Source: Nocardia niwae NBRC 108934 = DSM 45340 (lineage in GTDB: Bacteria > Actinomycetota > Actinomycetes > Mycobacteriales > Mycobacteriaceae). Taken from it: DNA of 64,000 bases. The stretch is from positions 98,338 to 162,337 of the forward strand of contig NZ_BDCK01000003.1 in assembly GCF_001613465.1 (NCBI RefSeq), written 5' to 3'. The translations under genes and the position numbers were made by a program. This document shows, in pieces, positions 1 to 8,647 of this stretch. The number at the start of each line of letters is the position of its first letter. The stretch's first letter is position 1. The notes under the pieces are model-generated. The model was not told the origin of the DNA and did no database searches. It saw only the letters and a program-made list of their open reading frames with translations.

Positions 1-2
1 GT

Positions 3-2963
3 CTGAAGCAATTCGGCAGGATGGGCGCCGCCATCATTCTGTATGTACTGATCAGCCAGGCGGGTCTGGTTTTCGCCAACAACATCTCGTCGCACACCGA
101 CGCGGCCGGGCCTGCGATCTATCAGAATGCCTGGCTGCTGCTGCAACTTCCGTACGGAGTGCTCGGCGTCACTGTGCTCACCGCGATCATGCCGCGGTTG
201 AGCCGGAATGCCGCAGCGGACGACACCCCTGCCGTCGTGGACGATCTGTCGGTCGCCACCCGGTTGACCATGATCGCGCTGGTCCCCGTCATCACCTTTC
301 TGACACTGGCGGGGCCGCAGGTCGGCGAGGCATTGTTCGGATATGCGCGCTTCGCCGAGGACGCCGAGCGTTTGGGTCAGGCGGTGAGCTGGTCCGCGTT
401 CACGCTCATCCCGTACTCGCTTGTGCTGATCCACCTGCGCGTGTTCTATGCCCGCGAGCAGGCGTGGACGCCCACCTGGATCATCCTCGGCATCACCACC
501 GCCAAGATCATTTTCTCCGCGCTGGCCCCGGTCGTCACCGACGCCGAGCACGTGGTGATCGCGCTCGGCGTCGCGAACGGCCTCGGCTTCGCGGTCGGCG
601 CCGTGGTGGGCGGTTACCTGCTACACCGCAGTCTCGGCGATCTCCGGATGGCCAATGTCGGCCGCACAGTGACCCGTGTCGTGCTTGCGTCACTCGCGGG
701 CGGCGCGGTGATGTGGATCGTGGACCGGGTACTCGGTCTGGATCGGCTCACCGCGTCCTTCGGTGGCCCCGGTTCACTGATCCGGGTGGCGATCACCGCG
801 ATCGTCATGTTCGCGGTGGCCTTCGGCTTGATGCGACTCGCCGGGATTCCGGAGATCGTCGCCATCACCGTGGCCATCTCGCGGCGCCTCGGCTGGACTC
901 CGCCCGCGCCGGATCTCGACCTGGAGAGCCCGGCCGAGGATCCCTACGTCACGCAGGTCCTGCGCAGGCCCGATCCCTACCTGGCATACCCGCGGTTCGA
1001 TCCGTACATGGACGCCCAGACCATGGTGCTCCCTGTGATCAGACCCGATGCCGTTGACCGCACCGGCATGGGTGAGTTCCCGTACCCTGTTCGGCAGAGA
1101 AGCACAAGTGGCGAATTCGCCGGAACCTCGACATACCAGGGCGAAGGAGGACCGAGGGTGAGCGACGACGCGGTGGGCGGCGTCCCGGCCGCCGATTCTT
1201 CTGCGACCACGCCCGGCGGACTGTCCACCGATGTACCGCCGACCGCGGGGGAGCCGTCGGATCCCGCGTACGCGAACAAGCAGCCGGGCACGGCCGCACC
1301 GGATCAGGACGCGCCGAGATCGCAGGAGAATCAGCTGCCGCCGCGCGATCCGATGTACGACACCGGGATGATCCCCATCGGCTCGCCGGAGATGCCGCCG
1401 ATGGGCGGCGAGAATCTGGGCGCCCGGCGAATCCCGCGCGGCCCCAAGCTGATCCCGGGCGCTTCGGTGGCAGGCGGCCGCTACCGTCTGCTCGCCAGCC
1501 ATGGCGGCGCCCGCGGCCTGAAGTTCTGGCAGGCGCTGGACATCAAACTCGATCGCGAGGTCGCGCTGACCTTCGTCGACGCCGACCAGAAGGCGACGGA
1601 GAACTCCGGGCAGGACGGCCCGCAGGCGATTCTGTCCCGGACGCTGCGCCTGGGCCGGATCAACTCGCCCGGCCTCGCCCGCGTCTTGGACGTGGTGCGC
1701 GGCAGCTCCGGTGGCATCGTGGTGGCGGAGTGGACGCCGGGTCGTTCGCTGCGCGAGATGGCCGAGACGGTGCCTTCGCCGATCGGCGCGGCGCGCGCCA
1801 TCCGCGCCCTCGCCTCCGCGGCCGAGCTCGCGCACCGCGGCGGCGGATCGCTGTCCATCGATCATCCCGACCGGGTGCGCATCAGCGCCTCGGGCGATGC
1901 GGTGCTCGCCTTCCCCGGCACGCTGTCGGACTCCGACGCGCAGTCCGACGTACGGGGCCTCGGTGCGATGCTCTACGCGCTCATCACCGCCCGCTGGCCG
2001 ATCCGCTCGGGTGGCGTCACCGGCACGGCGGCGACGGTCGGCGGGCTTCGGCTCGCGGACTTCGGCCCGGACGGCACTCCGGTGGAGCCACGCCAGATCC
2101 GTCCGGAGGTGCCGTTCGAGATCTCCGCGGTCGCCGTGCGCTCGCTGGAGTCGAACAAGGGCGTGCGGACGGCGGCGACGGTCCAGCACGTGCTGGAGCA
2201 GGCGTCGGTGGTCGATCAGAAGACCGATTTCATCCCGGTGCTGCGCCTGGGCCAGCGCGCGCCGGCCAACATGGACGACTCGCTCGCCGATCCGGAACTC
2301 CTCGCGGCCGAACGCGAACGCTCGCAGCGGATGATGTGGATCATGGTCGGCCTCGGCATTCTCGCCGCGCTGGTGGTCGGCATCGTGATCTGGTGGATGG
2401 TCAGCGTGTTCGCGCCGAGCGCTTCGGAGGCCCCGCTCAACGAGCAGCGCAATATCGGCCTGACGACGAACAACCAGCCGGTGCCGACGCCCGCCGCCGC
2501 GGGCCCGAACCTCACCTCGACCGGTGCGCCGGTCCCGGTGACCGGTGTGTCGGTGTTCTCGCCGGAGGGCACCGCCGACGGCGTCTCCAACGTCCATGCG
2601 GTGCTGGACAACGATCCGGGCACGCAGTGGCGCACCGATCAGTACTTCCAGCAGTTCCCGGCGCTCAAGAAGGGCGTCGGGCTGCTGGCGACACTGCCTG
2701 CCCCGGCCAAGCTCACGAACGTCTCGATCAACTCGCCCAGCGCGGGCACGTCGGTGGAGATCCGCACCTCGCCCACCGGCTCGCCGACGCTGGATCAGAC
2801 CCAGCTGATCGGGTCCGCCCGGCTGGACGACGGCGTCACCGACATCCCGGTGCGTGCCGACCAGGCCGCCCGCTACGTTCTCGTCTGGATCACCGGGCTG
2901 GGGAACTCCGGAGGACAGTTCCAGACCGCGATTTCCGATATTCGTTTCGACGCCGCGCCGTAG
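3..2963 (+). CDS. murJ: MurJ/MviN lipid II flippase with pseudokinase tail, 5' end outside window
   Basis: The reading frame is open to the left edge, so the first membrane segments are missing. Counting residues from the first in-window ATG (21), 1-290 are the last hydrophobic helices of a MOP-fold lipid II flippase. About 300-470 is a Pro/Gly/Asp-rich linker. About 480-730 is a kinase-like domain (GRYRLLASHGG, then LDIKLDREVALTFVD) without recognisable HRD or DFG motifs, so a pseudokinase. About 770-797 is one transmembrane helix, and the rest is an extracellular discoidin-like beta domain (DNDPGTQWRTD). This is the mycobacterial MviN arrangement (Rv3910), where PknB phosphorylates the pseudokinase and FhaA binds it. 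fhaA and pknB lie at the other end of this window. SigM follows on the same strand. Confidence 0.95.
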   Translation: MKQFGRMGAAIILYVLISQAGLVFANNISSHTDAAGPAIYQNAWLLLQLPYGVLGVTVLTAIMPRLSRNAAADDTPAVVDDLSVATRLTMIALVPVITFLTLAGPQVGEALFGYARFAEDAERLGQAVSWSAFTLIPYSLVLIHLRVFYAREQAWTPTWIILGITTAKIIFSALAPVVTDAEHVVIALGVANGLGFAVGAVVGGYLLHRSLGDLRMANVGRTVTRVVLASLAGGAVMWIVDRVLGLDRLTASFGGPGSLIRVAITAIVMFAVAFGLMRLAGIPEIVAITVAISRRLGWTPPAPDLDLESPAEDPYVTQVLRRPDPYLAYPRFDPYMDAQTMVLPVIRPDAVDRTGMGEFPYPVRQRSTSGEFAGTSTYQGEGGPRVSDDAVGGVPAADSSATTPGGLSTDVPPTAGEPSDPAYANKQPGTAAPDQDAPRSQENQLPPRDPMYDTGMIPIGSPEMPPMGGENLGARRIPRGPKLIPGASVAGGRYRLLASHGGARGLKFWQALDIKLDREVALTFVDADQKATENSGQDGPQAILSRTLRLGRINSPGLARVLDVVRGSSGGIVVAEWTPGRSLREMAETVPSPIGAARAIRALASAAELAHRGGGSLSIDHPDRVRISASGDAVLAFPGTLSDSDAQSDVRGLGAMLYALITARWPIRSGGVTGTAATVGGLRLADFGPDGTPVEPRQIRPEVPFEISAVAVRSLESNKGVRTAATVQHVLEQASVVDQKTDFIPVLRLGQRAPANMDDSLADPELLAAERERSQRMMWIMVGLGILAALVVGIVIWWMVSVFAPSASEAPLNEQRNIGLTTNNQPVPTPAAAGPNLTSTGAPVPVTGVSVFSPEGTADGVSNVHAVLDNDPGTQWRTDQYFQQFPALKKGVGLLATLPAPAKLTNVSINSPSAGTSVEIRTSPTGSPTLDQTQLIGSARLDDGVTDIPVRADQAARYVLVWITGLGNSGGQFQTAISDIRFDAAP

Positions 2964-3066
2964 CCCGGCCATTTCCCCCCGCACCGTCGATCGTGTGGGT
3001 CATTCACAGCGCATAGCGCACCCATCGAACGTCGCGCGTTCCTCCGTACCCGGCCCGAGCACTTGG

Positions 3067-3096
3067 TTGCTGCCAAAACGTTACGGGCGATATGAT
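3067..3096 (+). promoter_or_regulatory. Possible sigM promoter in the murJ-sigM gap
   Basis: The 307-bp gap 2964-3270 shows no gene. TTGCTG (3067-3072), an 18-bp spacer and TATGAT (3091-3096) resemble a vegetative -35/-10 pair. It would give a leader of more than 100 nt before sigM. The match is by eye only. Confidence 0.35.
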
Positions 3097-3270
3097 CTTC
3101 GGGCGCTCTCAGCAGGGGAGCTTCCCAGGTTCTGGCGTTTCGTTCCTGGATGCTGCGAAGTCTCGGTGATGGTCGATCGGGCCCGTTGCCGCCGTGAGGG
3201 CCGTCCAAGGGGTTGGCATTTGTCGTCCGAAGTGAACGAGGAGCTCGGCAGGGGGGCGTCGCGACCGGTG

Positions 3271-3852
3271 ATGTGTCACGAGCGTTCCCTCGTACTCGGT
3301 GAAGCCACCGACGTGCAACTGCTGCGAGCGCATGTGCGGGGTCAGCGCCACGCGTTCGCCGAGTTGCTGCGCAGGCACAACGACCACCTGTGGCAGACCG
3401 CGTTGCGGACGTCCTACACGCGCGAGGACGCGGCCGATTCGCTGCAGGACGCACTGTTGTCGGCGCATCGCACGGCTGCTTCATTTCGCGCGGAGGCCGA
3501 GGTACGCAGCTGGCTGCATGCGATCGTGGTGAACGCCTGTCTGGACCGGATCCGCCGCAACAAGACCAGATACGCGCTGTCGCTGTCGCCGGAGTCGATG
3601 CCCGAGCCCAAGGACGACCGCGACGAGATGGCCCGGGTGGAGATGTCCATGGACATCGATCGCGCGCTGTTCTCGTTGCCGCCGGATCAGCGGACCGCGC
3701 TCGTCGCGGTCGACGTGGAGGGGTATAGCGTGGCCGAGGCGGCCGCATTGCTCGGCGTGCCCGAGGGAACGATCAAGAGCCGGTGCGCCCGCGCGCGGCA
3801 GCGGTTGAAAGAGCGATTGGATTATCTGCGTGATCCGGGGAACCGGAGGTAG
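3271..3852 (+). CDS. sigM: ECF RNA polymerase sigma factor SigM
   Basis: 193 aa from the ATG at 3271. Region 2 is near the N-terminus (RHAFAELLRRHNDHLW, then DAADSLQDALLSAHR). Region 4 with its helix-turn-helix is at the C-terminus (LPPDQRTALVAVDVEGYSVAEAAALLGVPEGTIKSR, in part). It matches mycobacterial SigM in sequence and in place, downstream of murJ and upstream of the thioredoxin genes. The start is uncertain. A TTG at 3220 has a better spaced Shine-Dalgarno (AAGGGG, 7 nt) and a GTG at 3232 is also in frame; ATG 3271 was chosen because alignment to the M. tuberculosis protein begins about there. Family knowledge: late stationary-phase or envelope-linked sigma factor, held by a membrane anti-sigma factor encoded next door. 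Confidence 0.92.
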   Translation: MCHERSLVLGEATDVQLLRAHVRGQRHAFAELLRRHNDHLWQTALRTSYTREDAADSLQDALLSAHRTAASFRAEAEVRSWLHAIVVNACLDRIRRNKTRYALSLSPESMPEPKDDRDEMARVEMSMDIDRALFSLPPDQRTALVAVDVEGYSVAEAAALLGVPEGTIKSRCARARQRLKERLDYLRDPGNRR

Positions 3853-3927
3853 TTGGGATGCGTCATTAATAGTGACGAACCTCTGAACGATTCAGAGGCA
3901 GGCCCCGGCGGCGAGGGGATCCCCGCG

Positions 3928-4737
3928 ATGTCAGATGCGAACAACGGAGGTGCGATGGCTACCCGGTCCGTGCCGCAGCCCCCGTTCACGTCCGAATTGC
4001 TGGCTGACCTGCACGCCGACAACGTGACACCGGAGCAGCGCGAGCAGTTGTGGCCTGTGGTCTCGCGCGACCAGGAGGCCATGCGGTACCTGCGCGCCTT
4101 GGACGAGGTCACCGCCGACCTGCGCGCCCTCGGCGCGGATGAGCGCATCGTTCACCCGATGCCGGAGGACGTGCTGGCCCGGCTCGCTCTGTTCGTCGAC
4201 GACCTCGAGCCATCGGAGGACGCACCCGACGCTACGGTTCACGAGCTTCCGCGCGCGTGGGCAGGCGAATCCGATAGCGGAGCAGAGTTTTCCGGTTCCC
4301 CGCGTACGGATCTGGACGAGCGTCGCCGTGGCAGATGGCGCTGGTTCGCCGCGGCGGCCGCGACGATCGTCACGGTGGCGGGTGCGGGCGTCTGGGTGTC
4401 GACGTGGCGCGGCGGTGACGCTCCCACGCCCACCGCGCAGCCGACCACGGGGAACGACGAATGGGGTGAGGATCTCACCGCCACCGCGGCCCTCAGCGCG
4501 CTCGGCCGTCACACGGTCACCGGCTCGCTGGCCGGCCGGGACGCCCTCGAGCGTTGTGTCCGGGCCAACGGTCTCGACCGCACTGTGCTCGGTTCCACCG
4601 ACATCAGATTCCAGGGCGGGAACGCGGTGCTCATCCTGCTCAACGGTCCACAGCCGCCCAAGATCACCGCACTGGTCGTCGGAACCGGTTGCGGTACGGG
4701 CGATCCCCAACGCAAAGCGCTGCAGGACATCGGCTGA
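3928..4737 (+). CDS. Putative membrane anti-sigma-M factor
   Basis: 269 aa from ATG 3928. GAGGGG lies 9 nt upstream; in-frame alternatives are TTG 3853 and ATG 3955. The N-terminal cytosolic part (PPFTSELLADLHADNVTPEQREQLWPVV, in part) is helical and acidic like an anti-sigma domain. One transmembrane helix (WFAAAAATIVTVAGAGVWV) sits near residue 140. The outer C-terminal part has two cysteines (LERC and GTGCGTG) that could form a disulfide. No zinc HxxxCxxC motif is visible. Position directly after sigM equals Rv3912 (RsmA) in M. tuberculosis, and function is inferred from that. The strong GGAGGT at 3845-3850 instead precedes a 3-codon ORF. Confidence 0.75.
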   Translation: MSDANNGGAMATRSVPQPPFTSELLADLHADNVTPEQREQLWPVVSRDQEAMRYLRALDEVTADLRALGADERIVHPMPEDVLARLALFVDDLEPSEDAPDATVHELPRAWAGESDSGAEFSGSPRTDLDERRRGRWRWFAAAAATIVTVAGAGVWVSTWRGGDAPTPTAQPTTGNDEWGEDLTATAALSALGRHTVTGSLAGRDALERCVRANGLDRTVLGSTDIRFQGGNAVLILLNGPQPPKITALVVGTGCGTGDPQRKALQDIG

Positions 4738-4781
4738 CTGTGCGATCTGGACCACCCGCGCGGTGTGACCCCGCCGACGCG

Positions 4782-4808
4782 GGAACAACAGCCATTACCC
4801 TGTTGTTG
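4782..4808 (+). promoter_or_regulatory. ECF-type promoter candidate for trxB-trxA
   Basis: GGAAC (4782-4786), 18 bp, then GTTG (4805-4808) fits the GGAA(T/C)-N18-20-GTT pattern known for SigH-controlled thioredoxin genes in mycobacteria. It lies about 40 bp before the trxB start. An inverted repeat CAACAG/CTGTTG overlaps it. Seen by eye only. Confidence 0.4.
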
Positions 4809-4845
4809 ACCGACACGTCCGATCGAATCCTCCCGGAAGGGCCCC

Positions 4846-5862
4846 ATGAGCGAGCGTAGCGAGCAAAGAAGCGACACCGGCGCGCCAGTTCGCGACCTGA
4901 TCATCATCGGCTCCGGACCTGCCGGCTACACGGCCGCCGTCTACGCAGGCCGTGCCGAGCTCCAGCCGCTGCAATTCGAGGGGACCCAGTTCGGCGGTGC
5001 GCTGATGACCACCACCGAGGTCGAGAATTTCCCCGGCTTCCGTGGCGGCATCATGGGCCCGGATCTCATGGAGGAGATGCGCGAGCAGGCCAAGCGGTTC
5101 GGCGCGGACATCCGCACCGAGGACGTGGACGCCGTCGACTTGACCGGCCCGATCAAGAAGGTCGTCGCCGGCGGCGAGACCTTCGAGGCCTACGCCGTCA
5201 TCCTCGCCATGGGCTCGGCCGCGCGCTACCTGAACGTCCCGGGCGAACAGCGGTTGCTCGGCCGCGGCGTCAGCGCCTGCGCCACCTGTGACGGCTTCTT
5301 CTTCAAGGGCCAGGACATCGTGGTGGTCGGCGGCGGCGACTCCGCCATGGAAGAGGCGACCTTCCTGACCAAGTTCGCCTCCAGCGTGACCATCGTCCAC
5401 CGCCGCGAGGAGTTCCGCGCCTCCCGCATCATGCTGGAGCGCGCGAAGGCGAACGAGAAGATCAAGTTCGTGCTCAACGCCGAGGTGGTCGAGGTGCACG
5501 GGGAGAACAGCGTCACCCACCTGACCGTCCGGGATACCCGAACCGGCGAGACCTCCGAGCTGGCCGCCACCGGCCTGTTCGTCGCGATCGGCCACGACCC
5601 GCGCAGCGAGCTCGTCCGGGGCCAGGTCGCCTTGGACGACGAGGGATATGTGCTGGTCAAGGACCCAACGACCGCGACCGACATCCCCGGCGTCTTCGCC
5701 GCGGGCGATTTGGTCGATCACACGTACCGCCAGGCGATCACCGCCGCGGGCACCGGCTGCCGGGCGGCCATCGACGCCGAGCGCTGGTTGGCCGAGCAGG
5801 GCGACATCACCTCGAACACCCTCGCCCACGCGGGCGAATCGGTGACCGTCCCCGCCAGCTGA
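4846..5862 (+). CDS. trxB: Thioredoxin-disulfide reductase
   Basis: 338 aa NADPH-dependent FAD enzyme that reduces thioredoxin in the cytosol. The FAD-binding GSGPAG is at about residue 22, the redox pair CATC at C145/C148, the NADPH-binding GGGDSA near 162, and the C-terminal FAD motif [10 protein letters not shown] near 280. Length is normal for the low-molecular-weight bacterial class. The start ATG 4846 follows GGAAGGG. trxA follows 58 bp later on the same strand, so the pair is probably one transcript. The same order sigM-(anti-sigma)-trxB-trxC is seen in M. tuberculosis. Confidence 0.97.
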   Translation: MSERSEQRSDTGAPVRDLIIIGSGPAGYTAAVYAGRAELQPLQFEGTQFGGALMTTTEVENFPGFRGGIMGPDLMEEMREQAKRFGADIRTEDVDAVDLTGPIKKVVAGGETFEAYAVILAMGSAARYLNVPGEQRLLGRGVSACATCDGFFFKGQDIVVVGGGDSAMEEATFLTKFASSVTIVHRREEFRASRIMLERAKANEKIKFVLNAEVVEVHGENSVTHLTVRDTRTGETSELAATGLFVAIGHDPRSELVRGQVALDDEGYVLVKDPTTATDIPGVFAAGDLVDHTYRQAITAAGTGCRAAIDAERWLAEQGDITSNTLAHAGESVTVPAS

Positions 5863-5920
5863 GCCTCGCGCCGGACAAGTCACCTATCTCTCATCTCGCT
5901 GTATCGCTAGGAGAACACCC

Positions 5921-6253
5921 ATGTCCAAGTCCGCCAACACGGTTGTCGTCACCGACGCGTCCTTCGCCGACGACGTGCTGTTGAGTGAGAAGCCCGTCCT
6001 CGTCGATTTCTGGGCCGACTGGTGCGGACCGTGCAAGATGGTCGCGCCCGTCCTGGAGGAAATCGCCGGTGCGCACGCGGACAAGCTGACCATCGCGAAG
6101 CTGGACGTGGATGCCAACCCGAGCACCGCCCGCGATTATCAGATCCTCTCACTGCCCACTATGATGCTGTTCCGCGGCGGTAAGCCGGTCAAGCAGATCG
6201 TCGGGGCGAAGGGCAAGGCGGCTCTTCTGCGCGAACTCGAAGACGTCATCTGA
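5921..6253 (+). CDS. trxA: Thioredoxin
   Basis: 110 aa, single thioredoxin fold. The active site WCGPCK has C35 and C38, and the cis-proline loop LPTMMLF is present. AGGAG lies 8 nt before ATG 5921. It is the substrate of the TrxB encoded just upstream and supplies reducing power to ribonucleotide reductase, peroxiredoxins and other partners. It corresponds to trxC of M. tuberculosis by position. Nothing unusual in sequence or length. Confidence 0.97.
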   Translation: MSKSANTVVVTDASFADDVLLSEKPVLVDFWADWCGPCKMVAPVLEEIAGAHADKLTIAKLDVDANPSTARDYQILSLPTMMLFRGGKPVKQIVGAKGKAALLRELEDVI

Positions 6254-6284
6254 CGACGCGATCCGACGACGCGCCGTAGGATGC

Positions 6285-6318
6285 CCTGGACCCCGGGATT
6301 GTCGAAACCCGGTCCAGG
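6285..6318 (+). terminator. Hairpin after trxA
   Basis: CCTGGACC and the complementary GGTCCAGG enclose a GC-rich bulged stem with loop attgtcgaaa. No T-run follows, so it is a weak terminator or attenuator candidate between trxA and cwlM. Confidence 0.35.
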
Positions 6319-6413
6319 TCTGAGACAATCGACCGACGCTCCTGTCGTGCGAAGGTGTATCCCATCGCATGAGTGGGTACCCGCGGGTTGACGGAAGGAA
6401 AGGGCTCTCACGC

Positions 6414-7607
6414 ATGCACCGACTTCGTCACGGCGATTCCGGTCCAGCCGTAGCAGAGGTTCGGAGCACCCTGGCAAGCCTTGGGTTCCTACACGCGCAC
6501 GTCGGTACCGATCAGGCGGACGCACGCGAATATTGGAAAGACACGGAGGTGTCCTTCGACCACCACCTCGATTCCGCGGTTCGCGCGTTCCAGCAGCATC
6601 GCGGTCTGCTCGTCGACGGTGTGGTCGGTCCGGCGACCTACCGGGCACTGAAGGAAGCGTCCTACCGGCTCGGCGCGCGCACGCTGATCTATCAGCTGTC
6701 CGCGCCGCTGTACGGCGACGACGTGGCCACCCTCCAGCGCAGGCTGCAGGACCTCGGCTTCTACGTGCACCGGGTCGACGGCTACTTCGGTCCGCACACC
6801 CACGACGCGCTGACCGCCTTCCAGCGGGAGATCGGCCTATCGGCCGACGGCATCTGCGGTCCCGACACCCTGCGCTCGCTGGATCTGCTCGGCGCCAGGG
6901 TGACCGGAGGTAATCCGCACCGGATCGCCGAGGAAGAAGTGGTGCACCGGGCGGGACCGCAGCTGACGGGCAAGCGGATTGTCATCGATCCTGGTCTCGG
7001 CGGGCCGGACAAGGGATGCGCCGTACCCACCGAGTACGGCGACGTCTATGAGTCGGAGATCCTGTGGGATTTGGCCAGCCGTCTGGAGGGACGGATGGCG
7101 GCCACGGGTATGGAGACTTTCCTGTCGCGTCCGTGGGGCGCCAACCCCACCGATGCCGAGCGCGCGGATACGTCCAACGCCTTCGACGCGGATCTGATGA
7201 TCTCGCTGCGCTGTGCCGCCAATCCGAGCCCGCTGGCCAACGGCGTAGCCGGGTTCTACTTCGGCAACTCGCACGGCTCTGTGTCCATGATCGGACAGGT
7301 GCTGGCCGGATTCATTCAGCGCGAGGTCGTCGCCCGAACCTCCCTGCAGGACTGCCGTACCCACGCGCGCACCTGGGATCTGTTGCGTCTCACCAAGATG
7401 CCGACGGTGCAGGTGGATATCGGCTATCTGACCAACGAATACGACGCCTCGGTTCTCACGAACCCGCGCATGCGCGACGTGATCGCCGAAGCCATTCTGA
7501 TCTCGGTGAAGCGGCTGTACCTGCTCGGGCAGGACGACCAGCCGACCGGTACGTACACTTTCGCGGAATTGCTGGCCGAGGAACTGGCCGCCGCGGACCG
7601 GATGTAG
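6414..7607 (+). CDS. cwlM: CwlM, catalytically dead amidase-like regulator of peptidoglycan precursor synthesis
   Basis: 397 aa from ATG 6414, preceded by GGAAGGAAAGGG; an upstream in-frame ATG exists at 6369. Two PG_binding_1 repeats occupy roughly residues 10-155 (AVRAFQQHRGLLVDG and ALTAFQREIGLSADG). An Amidase_3 fold follows (about 170-375). Two zinc-binding histidines of active amidases appear lost: IDPGLGG replaces IDPGHGG and SLRCAAN replaces the SIHAN-type motif. Family knowledge: mycobacterial CwlM is a cytosolic PknB substrate that activates MurA when phosphorylated and otherwise binds MurJ or FhaA. The C-terminal tail PTGTYTF keeps threonines T378, T380 and T382 where phosphosites occur. 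No signal peptide is seen. Confidence 0.93.
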   Translation: MHRLRHGDSGPAVAEVRSTLASLGFLHAHVGTDQADAREYWKDTEVSFDHHLDSAVRAFQQHRGLLVDGVVGPATYRALKEASYRLGARTLIYQLSAPLYGDDVATLQRRLQDLGFYVHRVDGYFGPHTHDALTAFQREIGLSADGICGPDTLRSLDLLGARVTGGNPHRIAEEEVVHRAGPQLTGKRIVIDPGLGGPDKGCAVPTEYGDVYESEILWDLASRLEGRMAATGMETFLSRPWGANPTDAERADTSNAFDADLMISLRCAANPSPLANGVAGFYFGNSHGSVSMIGQVLAGFIQREVVARTSLQDCRTHARTWDLLRLTKMPTVQVDIGYLTNEYDASVLTNPRMRDVIAEAILISVKRLYLLGQDDQPTGTYTFAELLAEELAAADRM

Positions 7608-7629
7608 CGTCGGCTTTTATCCTTCGAAG

Positions 7630-7665
7630 CGCCCCCTGGCCCTGTCAATCGGCCAGGGGGCGTTT
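7630..7665. terminator. Bidirectional terminator between cwlM and the GNAT gene
   Basis: A perfect 12-bp stem, CGCCCCCTGGCC (7630-7641) with GGCCAGGGGGCG (7651-7662), has a 9-nt loop and is followed by TTTCG. It separates two convergent genes. Confidence 0.8.
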
Positions 7666-7676
7666 CGATGTTTCGC

Positions 7677-8438
7677 TCAGCGTGCTCCGATGCGAGTCGG
7701 CACGGTCATCGACGCCGCGGCCAGCAGCTGATCCAACGCCCGTTCGACGTCTTCCTTCCAGCCGTGGTCCGAGTCGAGCTCCAACCGTAACCGTGGGAAC
7801 CGGTGATGCGGGGCCACGATCTCGAAGCCGACATCCTCCAGGAAGTCGGCGTCGATCATGCAGCTCTCGGGTGAGCACTCGGTCGTGGCGCTCGCGCTCT
7901 TGATCGGAGCGACGATTCGCTCGAGCAATGTCATCGAGCCGGACCGCTCCGAGAGGGCCTGCGTCGCCGGGTGGGTGCGGATTCCGAATGCTTCCAGAGC
8001 GCGCACGCCACGGCGAACCAGGTCCGCGACCACGGCTTGAATCAGCCGGTGGGCGACATCCGCGTCATGATAGGGAAATTCGGACCGCAGCGTGGTCAGC
8101 AGGATCGCATCCGGGCTGACTGGGGAGGTGGGGAAGAGGCCGGCCCGGGGCACCGCGCTCGGCGGTGCGTAGAAGGCGCAACCGACGACGTTGCCGTCGA
8201 CGTTCGCCACCTGCCCGCACGAACCCCACTCCAGCATGACTGTGGACAGCCAGGCTTCCTTCTCGAATACCGGATCGCTGAAGTTGCGCGAATCCTCGGC
8301 CACCGCGGGATCCATTTCCCAGAAGACACAGCGCCGCGCATGCGCGGGAAGCTTCTCCAGTCCGCCAAGGGTTAGTGCTGTGACGCTGGTCGACACCGCT
8401 CTGCTCAGCCTCCAGCTGTCCGATTCATCCACGCTCAC
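7677..8438 (-). CDS. GNAT-like acetyltransferase family protein (Rv3916c-type)
   Basis: 253 aa. The central part (NVDGNVVGCAFYAPP, then ADVAHRLIQAVVADLVRRGVRALEAFG, in part) looks like the beta4 strand and acetyl-CoA binding region of the GNAT fold. A C-terminal cysteine-containing stretch and FLEDVGFEIVAPH resemble the end of that fold. By place, next to parB and convergent with cwlM, it matches the uncharacterised M. tuberculosis gene Rv3916c. The substrate is unknown. The start ATG 8438 is the first available; no strong Shine-Dalgarno was noted. Confidence 0.8.
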   Translation of the reverse strand: MSVDESDSWRLSRAVSTSVTALTLGGLEKLPAHARRCVFWEMDPAVAEDSRNFSDPVFEKEAWLSTVMLEWGSCGQVANVDGNVVGCAFYAPPSAVPRAGLFPTSPVSPDAILLTTLRSEFPYHDADVAHRLIQAVVADLVRRGVRALEAFGIRTHPATQALSERSGSMTLLERIVAPIKSASATTECSPESCMIDADFLEDVGFEIVAPHHRFPRLRLELDSDHGWKEDVERALDQLLAAASMTVPTRIGAR

Positions 8439-8647
8439 GTCGCATCAATGTTTGCTCGCCAGCAAGAATAAGCGATCAACGGGACCTGCCTCATTCCATG
8501 TCGCTGTGCTGTTGGTCAGAAGAACTTGTGTTGCTTCGCCGGGAAGCGAAGCGCGCTCCACGGCCGTGCGAATTCCTGCCGTCACAGTGACGTTTCGGCC
8601 CGGAACCCGCACCTATGGAAACCACAAGTCTATTTTGGTCACTTCTG

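Noticed and set aside
774..2984. Very long open frame on the minus strand opposite murJ
   Set aside because: An antisense artefact of GC-rich codon use. It has no domain, and murJ on the plus strand is certain.
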